From positions 9,626,002 through 9,690,001 of the forward strand of contig NC_047071.1 in assembly GCF_902459465.1 (NCBI RefSeq): 64,000 nt of DNA. The letters are read 5' to 3'. The notes below the pieces were generated by a model that worked only from the letters and a program-made list of their open reading frames with translations, had not been told where the DNA came from and searched no databases. Below, piece after piece: positions 21,531-34,600 of the stretch. The stretch comes from Asterias rubens. Taxonomy: Eukaryota; Echinodermata; Asteroidea; Forcipulatida; Asteriidae. The first letter of the stretch is position 1. Each line of letters starts with the position of its first letter. The position numbers and the translations under genes were made by a program.

Positions 21531-22693
21531 AGTGGAAATCTAATATCAACTAAATAAGATTATTCAAATTGATTGAATCGGTTTGCTGACTTCCTGGGCA
21601 GTATTATCAGGAACTTCAACCCTTCAGCATTTTGTAACTCGGCACATCAACCTTGTGACTGAATCCTCACCCCTGCACACTGCACCACTCACTCAAAAGC
21701 ACGACGCAAGTTTCCAAGTTAAAAAATACTAGTTTTCTGAGGGATGCTTTACCTACAATTTTTTTTTTTCATATCTTTACTACTTATTTTTCGATCACAC
21801 TGATTTTAATAGTTCATATTATGAAAAGCTAAATATGAATTTACGCCATTTGCAATTTAGATCTGAAAAATGTCTGGTACAATGACTTGCTAGATAACAC
21901 GTCACTGCATAAGTTCAAATTCGTCAGACAATAGAGACAGTTGCTATGACACATGATTATGGTCAAGTGTTTGCTTAGTTTTGTAAGAGACGGTGAACAC
22001 CAGTACACAGTTCTGAATGAATGTGTATGGCATAATGGTAACCATGGGTTGCTCATCTCGGGGTGCTTTTCAAAAGCCCAGAAACTTTTGATATAGCAAC
22101 CGTCTCTATACGTAGATGATGTAACCTATGTTTACATTCAAACGGCCCTCTGTTGAAAAAAACACTGTATATTTATGTCATGTTTCGCCGGGCAAAAAGA
22201 CGCATAGTCATGGTAAGATGGCATACACTTTCAATTCTAGCTGGCTGCCAAAACACAAAAGTTTTGCCCAGCGGTATGCACACGAATCATGTTATGGTTT
22301 TCAAGTGACGTCAGAGGTCCAGCGTCTATAGTCTGAGGAACTCAAATGTAAGCTGTAACTTGTGCCTAATAACTAAGTAATTGTACGAGACATTATTCAA
22401 ATCTAACTCACAGAAGGCTTTCTCAAACTGTATGACTTATTTTTTGTTAATCCACCTTTTTGTTTAAGTCTTCCTTGTCATAACAGAACTCTTGAAGATT
22501 TTTTTTTCCCCAAACAGTAATGTGCAATTTATTGTCTAATATGCCAAGAGACAAATCCACGAAGAAATGTAGCCAGGTTTTTGTTGTTGTTTTTCTTTAT
22601 GTGGAATCTATAAAAAAAAAATAGTCAGGTGCTAATTAATTGTTTTGAGTTATCATCTAACATGGGCCCAATTTCGTAAAGCACAACAACGTG

Positions 22694-23091
22694 TTAAAGA
22701 CACTGGATACTATTAGTAATTGTCAAAGACCAGTCTTCTCACTTTGTGTATCTCAACATATGCATTAAATAAAAAACCTGTGAAAATTTGAGCTGAATTG
22801 GTTGTCGAATGTGTGAGAGAATAATGGAAGAAAAAAAACACCCTTGTTGCACAAGTTGTGTGCTTTCAGATGTTTGATTTTCGAGACTTTAAAATCAAAT
22901 TCTGAGGTCTCAAAGTCAAATTAAAATAGTTTAGTGAGAAATTACTTCTTTCTCAAAAACTATGTCACTTCAGAGGGAGCTGTTTCTCACAATGGTTTAT
23001 CAACAGCTATCCATTACTCGTTACCAAGTGAGGTTTTATGCTAATAATTATTTTTAGTAATTACCAATGGTCATAGTGTCCAATGCCTTTC
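22694..23091 (+). repeat. TTAA-bounded MITE, family 1 copy
   Basis: Starts TTAAAGACACTGGATACTAT and ends GTGTCCAATGCCTTTC. It is preceded by GGGCCCAATTTCGTAAAGC, the end of a family 4-like element into which it appears inserted. Confidence 0.85.
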
Positions 23092-25439
23092 AGCAGAGAC
23101 AAAAAACTTGCTCAGCAGAAATAGGTTACCTGCCATCATTCCATGAAGTTTACACTGTTGCCACTAGTGCTGCGCTAATGATTTGCTAAGCCAAATTATT
23201 TTCCTAAGCAGTAATTTGTGCTAAACAGCTTTAACAGCTTTATGAAATTGTGCCATGTTCTGTTAAAGCTTTACAAACCCCACCAACCCACCAATCCCCA
23301 AAATAAAAACTAAAAACTAAAAGTTAATTGATTGATTGATTTTAAATTGAGTGTTAATGAAAAGACCTTTTTAAAACCAGTGCTTGGTCTTAAGCTTGGG
23401 ATTAGGTGCTGGTTTGCTGCCTTTTCCTTACAGAGCCCAAGCCGAATCTGTGGTTTCGAAAATGGCACAAGTCACCCTGGTTGCAAGATGCTTAGGAAAA
23501 TATGTTGTTTTAGAATTCTTTGAGTTTTAGCTGTAGATGTTGTTTAATTCGAATATTTTAATAATTTGACACTGTGTTAAAAAATACACATGAATGTCAG
23601 GTTTTTGTAGAGAGTGAAAGCGTATGTCAAATTTAATTTGATTTAATTTGTAAAAGGGACACGTTGAAATCAAAAGGATTCCTTGTGTGTCGTCATCAAA
23701 AGTCACATTTATACAATTTTTCACTTTTATAAAACTTCTGTGGGCCCTAGTCTTGGTGCGAGACGTTTCTCGTTTTCCTTTCACGCACACCGCGGCCGAT
23801 TCACCAACAGCGCCCGCACCGACTCACCTGGCTTAGTCCACTCACACGAGAAACGTCTTGCACAAAGACTATGTGGACCCACACTCAACTATTTACAAAC
23901 TGAAGTGATGTTTGCAACTTTGCATGGTATGGGTCATTAGAAAAACTAAAGTAAAAATCTGGTCGATAAAACCATTTTGGGTGAAGTGTTATTTATGTCG
24001 GCCTGGTGAAGAAAATCAGACAATATTTTTTTCCACAAATAAAGAAATCCTGCTCATTGGTCTACTTCTCTAGTGCTTTGGATACTGTTTCCTAAAGCTT
24101 CTTGGAATCTATAACCCCAGGGGTTACCAGTACACAGTACAAATGCCATCATTTCAACATATCTTTGAATTTGTATCCAAGTTTCAGACTTTTTCGTTAG
24201 TAATGACTCGCACCCCTGGTTTACTAATCAAGTTTGTTTTCAATTGACCTGTCAGAAGTCAAGGTTTAGGAGCAGACTAAGGAAACTTTGACTGGTAATC
24301 TACAGGAACAATCATTATCTTCTTGTAATTATATATAAATAATGGAAATAAGAAAGCGTTTTACTTATCAGTAAAAGCTGACTAATCCACTCCAGGATTT
24401 TATAAAGTCTTTCTGTCCAGACTTACTTATAATTTTATGCAATGATTTATTTATGATACAATTTCTGTTATAAGTCTCAAGCGGTGTTTGAGATGGTAAT
24501 TTTGACTTAACTTGGAGTCATATAATTATGATAAAGATTCAATGTGTTTTAGGTCTGGTTTTTCACTTGCTGTTTGCTAATAAAATACAGTTGAAGTCAG
24601 TCAATACTTTGAATGAAAATACTCAAAGAATTCCGATGCCGTCAATTAACGATAATATGAGTTTCTAATAATAAGGGAATCAATGTGTGGTGAAGAGGTT
24701 TTCCACTAGTGATTTAAACCCAACGAGGCCTGGTTCTTGATAATTTTACCGAGACGAAGTCGGTCAAAACAATCAACACTTTTTGGTCAAAAGTAAAATA
24801 AATGCAAAAATTATAATTTGTCAATGATTTCTTTCAACACAACACCCTTCCCAGCTATGAAATGGTAAGGCCCAGTCAAGGCCCTCGGGTAAACAACTCC
24901 TTAAAAGGGAATGCTGTGCGCACCGCGCGTATCTTGTGATGTGGCACAACTGTCTCGGCCGTTGCTCTCGACCAATAGGAATGAATAAACTGTCCTATAA
25001 GCACAGGTGCAAGCTCGCGTGTTACGCCCATGTTTGAACACTTTTTACTGGTCATAAACAAAGGTTTATACACACCCACTTGATGCGCTCTCCACCAATA
25101 GGAATAGCGAAACTGTCTGAGGTATTTATGAATTTGAAATAATCGAAAAGAAGGGGGAAAACCAACCAGCTGGGTTCAAGTGTTTGTCACCTAACAGTCG
25201 GAAACATAAACGTTTGTATGGGGGTTTTAAAGTTTTACGTAAATACATGCAGGTGTCATTTTTCTCGATAAAGTGTTTTGTGAAAGAGTGATACGAAATT
25301 TAAAATTTTAAACTTCTCGTTTGAGCGGAAAGACAAGGTCAAATTTTGTTCATTTGTGAAACGTTTAATCAGTTTTCAATGACCTTTCCGAGTACCTATA
25401 GTTTGTCAAAATATTAATAGTTACTGGCGGTAAATGCGT
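23092..25439. other. Intergenic, no gene recognised
   Basis: Only short frames on both strands. It contains an inverted repeat at 23741-23880 (GCGAGACGTTTCTCG against CGAGAAACGTCTTGC). The rest looks AT-rich and unique. Confidence 0.5.
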
Positions 25440-25555
25440 TCAAGATTTTCTTGCACTTAAAGACTGATTTAGCTTAGAACTGATGATTGGTATTTCAGGG
25501 GTGATGTCACTGAGTGGGCGGTTAAAGATGTTGCCTGGGCTTAGAGAGTTGGGAC

Positions 25556-25585
25556 GGAAATCCCCCCCCCCCCCCCCCCCCTCCT
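25556..25585 (+). repeat. Poly-C tract
   Basis: About 20 consecutive C followed by CTCCTCCCCCACC. Confidence 0.9.
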
Positions 25586-26049
25586 CCCCCACCACCCCTA
25601 TCCCATGGTCTGCTGACTGTCTAATTAAATGAATAAGTAATATGAAATGGGGCAAACGGCTCAAGAGAACATGTTTCAACACTTGTGGGTGATTCACGTT
25701 TATGCAGGTCAATAGAGTTATGGTGAATGTCAGTGTTAGTTTGAGGGTGGGTGAAGAAATATTAATCAAACTGGTTATTATTTTGAATTTTCAGACTACT
25801 TGAGCCGGGTAAGAAAATAATACGAATGGCAATGCTGTGAACTGACCTTCAAGACGACGTATTTGGAAGTAGAATAATGTGTGACATGCATGTGTCAAAA
25901 GAGCAAACCGAAGAAACATGTACATATAAAGTGTTTCTATCTTTATTGGGAAAAATATGCACCAACTGTAGATGGGGTGAATGAAGATACTGGAGGGATT
26001 GGTCGAGATTTTGAATGTGGGTGGAGGAATTTCAACGAGACTGGAGGAG

Positions 26050-26660
26050 GGCAATACTTTAATATGGCGAGAGGGGGGGGGGGTTGTAGGTGAGTCTAGA
26101 GGGGTTTGAAGGTTGGGAAGGGGGACTTAAAGATGGCGAGTAGGGGAGGGAATTGTATGTGAGTAGAGGGATTGGAAATGGGTGGAAGAGGGGTTTGAAG
26201 ATTGTGAGGGGGGGGGGGGGGGGGGCACTGAAGACGGAGACGAGGGATTTGAAGGTGGGGAAGGGGGAGACGTTAAGAGGGCAGGGAATTGTAGGTGAGG
26301 GGAGGGATTGGAAGGTGGGTGGGGAGGGGTTTGAATGTGAGGAAGGGGAGGGCACTGAAGACAGTTGGTTGACGAGGGAGGCGACAAGGATGATTTGAGG
26401 TGGGTAGAGGAGGGGTTTGATTGTGGGGAAGGGGATGGCACTGAAGACGGTTGGTAGACGAGGGATTTTAAGGTGGGTAGAGGGATTCGAAGGGGCTTCT
26501 CGGGTATAAGGAGGGATTTAAAAGTGGACAGGATGGGTTTGCAAAGTTGGTAAAGGGGTATTCAAGTTGATGTCGATGTGGAGGGATTTGAGTGGGTTTG
26601 GTAGACTGAAGGGCTGGGGGTGGCCATGAAGTCAACAGGGATGGATTGATGGTACACATA
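26050..26660 (+). repeat. Purine-rich degenerate minisatellite
   Basis: The plus strand is strongly G/A-rich, with repeating units like GGTGGGTGGAGGGGTTTGAA and GGGAAGGGGGA, and two G runs (about 26070 and 26210). Long frames on the opposite strand are Pro/Ser/Leu read-through of the repeat and are not called as genes. Confidence 0.8.
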
Positions 26661-28659
26661 ATAAGGATTGGAAGGTAAAACAAACGAGGAATGAATCAAG
26701 AATCAAGCCTGTATACGTCACAGTCTTACCCTGACCTTAACAACACTATTCAACAACCTTCAGCCAAAGAGTTGTCTCAAAAAGGAAAATAAAAAGTCAA
26801 GGTTTTATACTCGTGTCCTGCAATACATTATTTCTATCAGTCCTTCAAACGTAATTTGGGGCGTTGGCGGAAGTCATTGACTGAGTTCTGTAAAAACAAG
26901 AAGGTCAATGTTGGACCACGACCCTCTTGCAACGAGACGGGAAGTTCACCGAGCGGGCGAGAATAGGCGTGCGGATGCAACAACACAGTGCTTCGTCGTC
27001 CAATGCCTCACGTTCCACTGCTCGTTTGTCTGATTTGTTTTTCCTATTACATGTATTCATTTCCTCGACAGTTTCAATCAAGATTAAGGAGATGATTTAT
27101 AGCATCAAATGAGAGGTTTCCAACGTTAATTGCTGGATGTTTCTATACATCCATGCTTTTAACAGCCACAGAGGAGAACGTTTCCACATCTTTCTTCGGT
27201 TTGTTGAGAAAACATCTGTTATCGGCCTATGTAAAACAATGGAGGTAGAATTCTACCTCCATGGTAAAACGGAGGACCACAACATGTAGACCCCTATACT
27301 TGCTCTTGTTTTTTTTCGTACACTTGTTTTTAACTTTCACATTCAATGTCCCTGTGGTTTACTTCTTGGTTTTGTGGGTCATGAAGAACAACAAGTGGGA
27401 CTCAAAACAGATGTCCTTTGTTTCCTCTCTACTAAACGAGTTGTGATTTTCTGAAAATAATCGGTTTTGGACTCAGCTCTACGCAGAAAGATTTCCCGCC
27501 AAGAAGAATAATAAGCTTTGAAACAAAGCAGTTTTGTTACGATGGTTGAAAAGGTTACACGGTCGCATGGATAGGAAGTACAACCACCTGCAAACATTTT
27601 GTCCCAAGGTAGTGCGGTGGGTTGGGATTTCCCAGTGACTGTAAGTGGAGGCAGTTGTTAAATAATACATGGAATCGCTTATGTTCTAGCCTCTTCTGTA
27701 TTCTAGATCTCAGCATGAGGGCACATTTCTTCAACCATTGGTGTTTGGTGTAGAACCTTCCACCTCTCTGCATCGTTCTCTTTTCAATCCCAAAAATATG
27801 CGATGTTTGGGTTTGTTTGTTGACCGGAATTAACCTGTTTATGCTCGTTCATTATTATAGTTGCTCGATAAAATCAGGTTTTCTAAATTCAATATATCCG
27901 TGTTTCCAACAAATTTAGCGCAAGAGTTTCAGTCTTCCCTCCTTGGTGTGGGACGCATGGAGGTGTCGGTTTGCAACCTCTCACCAGAGAGCAACGGGGG
28001 TAAACACCTGTTACCACCCCTCTCGCATGGCGGGGGGCCTTGGGTTCAGTGTGTTCACCACCTATACGTAACATTGGGATTTCTTAACACATGTATTGAT
28101 AACCTATTCAGAGCGAATGTGCTTGCCCATGGATGACCTGATGGTAACCCCTCATCCACATTTTGCTCAGGGACCCTACAGCGTGCGGCGAGACACCCAT
28201 GTGACAGCTGGGAATTTAACCCGTAAAACATGCTGGATGACAGCCGCATGCACAACGTTAATTGTCTCGTATCATCAGTGTAGCGTAGCGGTGGGTTGCA
28301 ACAGCGCCACTGAACACTCATTATGTAAACCTACAACCCCTCGTGTAAATATTTCCCCTCATGAAATTGTGCCTGTAGCTTGATCCCCACCCCTTCAGTT
28401 GATCGGTGTCACCGACGAAGGCGCACACAGGAGGTCCCCAGTCCCCCGTGGTCTTTGACAAATTCACGGCGCACGCGTTTCGCCTCTGCTACCCAGTTTG
28501 GAGGAACTGTACGGACTCCTACTCAACACACATGATGAGCACTTACAGCCTGTCATCTCAGTTATCTTTAACAGTCACACAACATCCATATTAACGGGTT
28601 GTGGACAATTGATCAAGGACTTTAGTTACTGAATGAGTATCGCTTCACACCGTCCCAGA
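26661..28659. other. Intergenic region before CCBE1, no gene recognised
   Basis: No supported exon and no identified repeat except a short palindrome near 27240. A 61-codon frame at 27261-27446 starts in a reasonable ATG context and is hydrophobic, but nothing ties it to a gene. Confidence 0.4.
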
Positions 28660-31600
28660 ATGACACAGTTACAGAAGCTGATCTTCTCACCACAGCTTAC
28701 TGTGTTTCAACACAGGCAGTGGACTTTAAGTGGCTCCCTGCAAATTATTTTCTGTTTGATGACAATCTTCGGAAGGCGTGGAACTGCAACACAAGAGCTT
28801 GGGTAAGTAATCAATCTTACCAAACCCACACACAAACAGCGAGCACGTGAGATTTCTGAATGACCTAGATAGCAGAATCGTATTTGGAATAACTCCAGAA
28901 ACCAATTTTAAAAAGTCAGAAGACATCTCAAAGATCTTGACATTGCTATTTTAAAGTCAAGGCTTGTGAACCAAAATGAAGGCACTTACGTTCCTTTCAG
29001 TAAAGTAAAGTAATGCGAAACTCGTAACTTATTTCCATCGATTGTACTTTACTGTTTTCTATTTCTACCTCCAATAAAGGGAAGGTACACTATTGGTAAT
29101 TGTGAAAGACCAGTGTTCTCACTTGGTGTACATGCATACAATAACAAACCTGTGAACATTTGAGCTCAATTGATCATTGGAGTTGGGAGATAATAATACA
29201 AATAATATAATAATTGTACATTCAGGTGTTAAAAAAATATGTTAACTTTCAGCTGATAGAAAGTTTCCCGTCACTCACACTATGCGCTCTTCTTATTTCC
29301 CCGGTAAACTTTCCCATCAGATAAAATGTATTTTTAGTGCTGTACTTTTTTTCAGATGCACAATTTGAAGAAGGTATCGTTTTACAAGGCGGTCTCCCCG
29401 ACCACCGCCTTATACCCCCAAATTGGCGAACCCCGGAGTAACAGCTGCGATGCACATTGGGTGCTGTAGCGTAATTGTTACGTACCTTGTCAATGGACCC
29501 TAGATGCAACCCCAGTGTCAAAAGTCAGCACCGCGTTTTCTTTAGATCTCGCGGAGAGATGGGATAAAGGATCTGTTCTGCATCAGGGAAACAAATTACG
29601 GGACCAATTTAAGAAAACTTCCGCTTTGAATTAGAAATGAACCAATCAGAAATGTGTCTGTAACAAAACCCAAATTGGGTCCAATAATCTGTTAACTGTG
29701 TTATGTGCACGCATCACCAGTACGAGATTGCTGCCGATTTTTGACTTGCGGTAGACCCCCTTTTCACATAAAGACACTGAACACTATTGGTAACTGTCAA
29801 AGACCGCAGTCATCTCACTTGGTGTATCTCAACATATGCATAAAATAACAAACCTGTGAAAATTTGAGCTCAATATTGGTCGTCGAAGTTGCGAGATAAT
29901 AATAATAAGAAAAAACAACCTTGTCACACCATGGAGCTATGCAGTTGTGTATTCAGATGTTGGATTTCGAGACCTCAAAATCTAATTCTGAGGTCTCGAA
30001 ATCAAATTCGTTGAAAATAACTTCTTTCTCGAAAGCTATGTCACTTCAGAGGGAGCCGTTTCCCACAATGTTTTATACTATCAACCTCTCCCCATTACTC
30101 GGTACCAATTAAGTTTTTTTTCTAATAACTTTGTTGAGTAATTACCAATAGTGTCCACTGCCTTTAATTTCAAGAGCGGTGGTCGGGTTGGCGTAGTGGT
30201 ATCTTTCCTCGCCTTCCACCTCTACCTAGGACCATAGAGTAAGAGGACCCTGGTTCGAGTCTCGCTGTCTATTAGGGGCACTAGGTTGATTGAGTGTTCA
30301 GTCCCTACCTGACTGTGCGGGTTTTCGCTGGAAATAATTATTTTGGGTTTTCCTCCCACAACCACATATAAAATTGGAACTTCCTTCTTTGTCTTCTCTT
30401 CCCATTGGGTTCTTGGCTAGTAGGCCTACAGTGATTAAGTTTGCTTTTCTGAGAGCCCTTGACTACACAAACAGAGTTAATGAAGTGAAAAGGGAGATTG
30501 GCGAGCTCTGGGGAGCTATGTGTGGGTGGCCGGGGATTGGGGTTTATTAGGGGGAAGAGAGAATGTTGTTAGCTAATCGAGCGTCGATGGTGTTATTTAA
30601 AGAAAAGGGTGGTGTGATTCGTCTGAATTTTCTTCTTTAGCCCCCTCTGATACGAGTCGGATGCACATTATTGAATGCACACTTATGGAACTGCCAGCCT
30701 AGAAGACTCCCACCAATCCCTGCAATCGGCCACTGCTGGTAAACGAGGGGCCACAGTCTCTGTTGAGTTTATTAGGGCATTGCCATAATACACGGGACTA
30801 TTATTTTGCCGTCAACTTTTAGGCAACCAACTGCAGTGCATGCTGCATCATGACAATCACGAGCAATTTTCAGAAAATGCGTTGACGATCCCCAGGCATA
30901 GGGTCCGTTCGTTTAGCTTCCCTGGGTCGACCCTGGTGTGTGGCGGTTTTTTTCCCAAGACGAACGTGGGTAATTATCTGAACACGTTCGTCCTGGAAAA
31001 AGAAAACGCCACACACCGGGGTCGACCCGGGGAAGCTAAACGAACGCACCCAGTATAAAATGTGAACATTCAAATGTGAAAGGATTCTCTATGTGGAGAA
31101 CGCCTGGAAACGGTTGCCTGTAAATTGCCTCTTGTGACCATGGAGACACGAGGCAACTTACATGCAACCGTTTCCAGGCGTTCTCCATGGAGAGAATCCT
31201 TATGGCAAAGGAGCGCGTGGACGGAAATATTATACTGTTCGATGTTCGATGTTTTGAACGGGGGAATAACTTGAAACCACTGACGCTTGATTAAGATGTT
31301 CCTTATTGCCGGAGGAAGGGAAGTGTTGTTTCTGAGAGCGGACAACAATCTAGACCAATGTCCTGATTGTGTCAACGATCTGTTGCAAAATATACCTCAA
31401 AGGCAGTGGACAGTTAGTCATTATTGTTAATTGTCAAAGACTAACCTTCACAGTTGGTGTATCTCAACATATGCATAAAATAACAGACATGTGAAAATCT
31501 GAGCTCAATCGGTCTTCGAACTTGCGAGATAATAATGAAAGAAACAAAACACTCTTAATTGTCACACGGAGTCGTCGAAGTTGTGTGCGTTTAGATGGTT

Positions 31601-34600
31601 GATTTCGAGACCTCAAGTTCTAAATCTGAGGTCTCGAAATCAAATTTGTGGAAAATTACTCCTTTCTCGAAAACTATGGCACTTCAGAGTGAGCCGTTTC
31701 TCACAATGTTTTATACTATCAACCTCTCCCCATTACTCGTCACCAAGAAGGGTTTATGCTAATAATTATTTCGAGTAACTAGCAATAGTGTCCAATGCCT
31801 TTAATCCGTGTTTGAAATGTTAGCTTAAACTTAAAGGGCCTGTATAAGTTTGGAAATGACCGTGAAAGCAAGGCGCGATAAAAACTCATTGGTGCAGCAG
31901 CTTTGTACAGTATAGGCCTATAATAACGCATTTTGTGAAACTTTTCACCTTGAAGTACGGCGGTTATGGAAAAAGAAAACAAATGATTTCCCTCCCAAAT
32001 TGAATCTGATGAGCGTTACTGACAGTTACACTTCTCATATAATATGTATCCAAATCGCAGATTGTTCTTCCTGCGTGATGGACATAGCCGCTCCAGATTT
32101 TCCGCAAAATCTCAAAAACGCTACCACCTTTTGAAATAAAATATTCAAAATTGTTTTCTTATACAGTTGGATACATTTTGATTGGTAAAAAATATTGGTT
32201 TCTGACCTAATTTTTCATGACTTTTTGTCCAAGACAGGTTTCCCCTTGTGGTCATCTGACTCAATTAAATCCGGAAGTATACCACTTCCTGTAAGATTGT
32301 ATAAACTAGTTCACAAAAAACCTCCGAATCCTATGGGGATGCCGAAAGAACGTCACGTGGCCTTTGGCCGAGGCTATTGTTGTTACCCCCACTGGCCCCG
32401 ACCATCAGAGAAAAGTCAATGACCCCCGAGTGACCTGTATAGTGCGACTAGTGCCGAAGACTAGCCCGACTAGTCTGGTAGTAAATTGTGATAGCTGCCC
32501 ACGCCTATCTTACAGAATTGAGAAGTTTTATTGGTCTCTTTAAAGTATGTTGTGTTACCACCAATAATGTACAATAACGCCAATGAACCAACAAGTAACC
32601 ATTAACTGCTTCTCTTCGGCTAGGTGTACAAACTGTACATCAATGATTCGTGTGTAATAGAATAGCACCATTATAGTTCCTCATTGTTATTTGACCAATG
32701 CTGTTTTCTGATGGTTTATTGTTTTAGACAAGAGTGCCCGCCATCGAAAGTCATCACATCATCCTACGACTGTCGCAAATGGGACGGGAGCGTCGGAAGG
32801 TGTACAAAGTAGGTTTCCCTTTTTCAACGTTACCCGTTGGGCCCGGTTTGGGGTATATTTCACAGAATACTTAATTAATTCCTTAACCACATCCTCGTGG
32901 CATGGCCCAATTTCATAGAGCTGCTTAAAGAAAGTGGACACTATTGGTAATTGTCAAACACAAGTCTTCTCACAAAGTTGGTGTATCTCAACATATGCAT
33001 TAAATAAAAAACCTGTGTGAAAATTTGAGCTCATTTGGTCGTCGAAGTTGCGAGAAAATAATGAAAAAAGAAAAACACCCTTGTCACACGAAGTTGTGTG
33101 CGTTTAGATGGTTGATCTCGAGACCTCAACAATTATAAATCTGAGGTCTAGAAATCAAATTCGTGGAAAATAACTTCTTTCTCGAAAACTAGAGGGAGAG
33201 GGAGCCGTTTCTCACAATGTTTTATACCACCAACCTCTCCCAATTACTCGTCACCAAGCAGGGTTTTATGCTAATAATTATTTTGAGTAATTACCAATAG
33301 TGTCCACTGCCTTTAAGCAGAAAATATTGATTTACAATTTTTTGCTAGGCAGGATACCAGTCACAAACGGTACATCAAGGCAGTTTAGCTTGTAACCTAT
33401 AGTTAGCATTGTTGTTGTGCTTTGCATCTTCTTGTGCCAAATTGCATCAAGTCTGTTAGTGGTAGCATATTTATTTTGCTTAAAGGCAGTGGACGCTATT
33501 GGGTATTGGCAAAGACTAGTCTTCACACTTGGTGTATCTCAACATATGCATAAAATAGCAAACCTGTGAAAATTTGAGCTCAATCGGTCGTCGAAGTTGC
33601 GAGATAATAATGAAACAAACAAATCCTTGTCACACGAAGTCGTGTGCGTTCAGGTTTTTTGATTTCGAGACCTCAAGTTCTAAACTTGAGGTCTTGAAAT
33701 CAAATTCGTAGAAAATTACTTCTTTCTCGAAAACTATATAATTATGTCACTTCAGAGGGAGCCGTTTCTCACAATGTTTTATACCATCAACCTCTCTCCA
33801 TTACTCGTCACCAATTAAGGTTTTATGATGATAATTATTTTGAGTAATTACCAATAGTGTCCACTGCCTTTAAGCAGAAAATATTGATTTACAATTTTTT
33901 GCTAGGCAGGATACCAGTCACAAAAGGTACATCAAGGCAGTTTAGCTTGTAACCTATAGTTAGCATTGTTGTTTGCATCTTCTTGTGCCAAATTGCACCA
34001 AGTCTGTTAGTGGTAGTATATTTATTTTGCTTAATACGGGATGGCCGTTAGCAGATTTTCTAATTCATTTGCACCGCCTGGGGCAGCACGTTGTGGGTGC
34101 CTACTAAACGTAACATAGCGTTGTGAAAGTGGACCGATAAGCTAGCAAACGGCAAGGTTACTTGCCGGTGATTAATATGCAAATAGACGAGTGGCGTATC
34201 AATGCCAAAACCATTGTGTAACAATTTCACTACGCTGTCAAATGTTATCTAACCGTTAACGAAATGCACTTTCTCTTATGTAAGTCTTTTCTAATAAAAA
34301 CAACACCCTATTTTGCTTTTTATCGGCGAACAGATTTATGAATGGGCCCCAAGGAATGCATTATTAATATGTTTGCCTTCGAGTGCCCTGATCATATCTT
34401 TGGATTTCACAGTTGCGTGTGACCTTCATACACACCACGTCACCCATGTAACATCATTAGTAGGCGAAAAGTTCACCAAACCTTGAACAATTGAAAGAAA
34501 ATCAACGGTTTAGAACCCCAAGCTCACGAAGAAATACAGGACACGCACGTCGTAAATTAAACGCACACCACTATCAATCATTGTGTAACGTGGAAGCAAA

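Noticed and set aside
26059..26441. Pro/Ser-rich minus-strand frames of about 100 codons
   Set aside because: They are read-through of the purine-rich minisatellite, with no domain and several overlapping frames.
27261..27446. Signal-peptide-like first exon for CCBE1 at 27,261
   Set aside because: The frame is hydrophobic and starts in a good ATG context, but it has no phase-2 donor of quality; 28,660-28,802 fits better.
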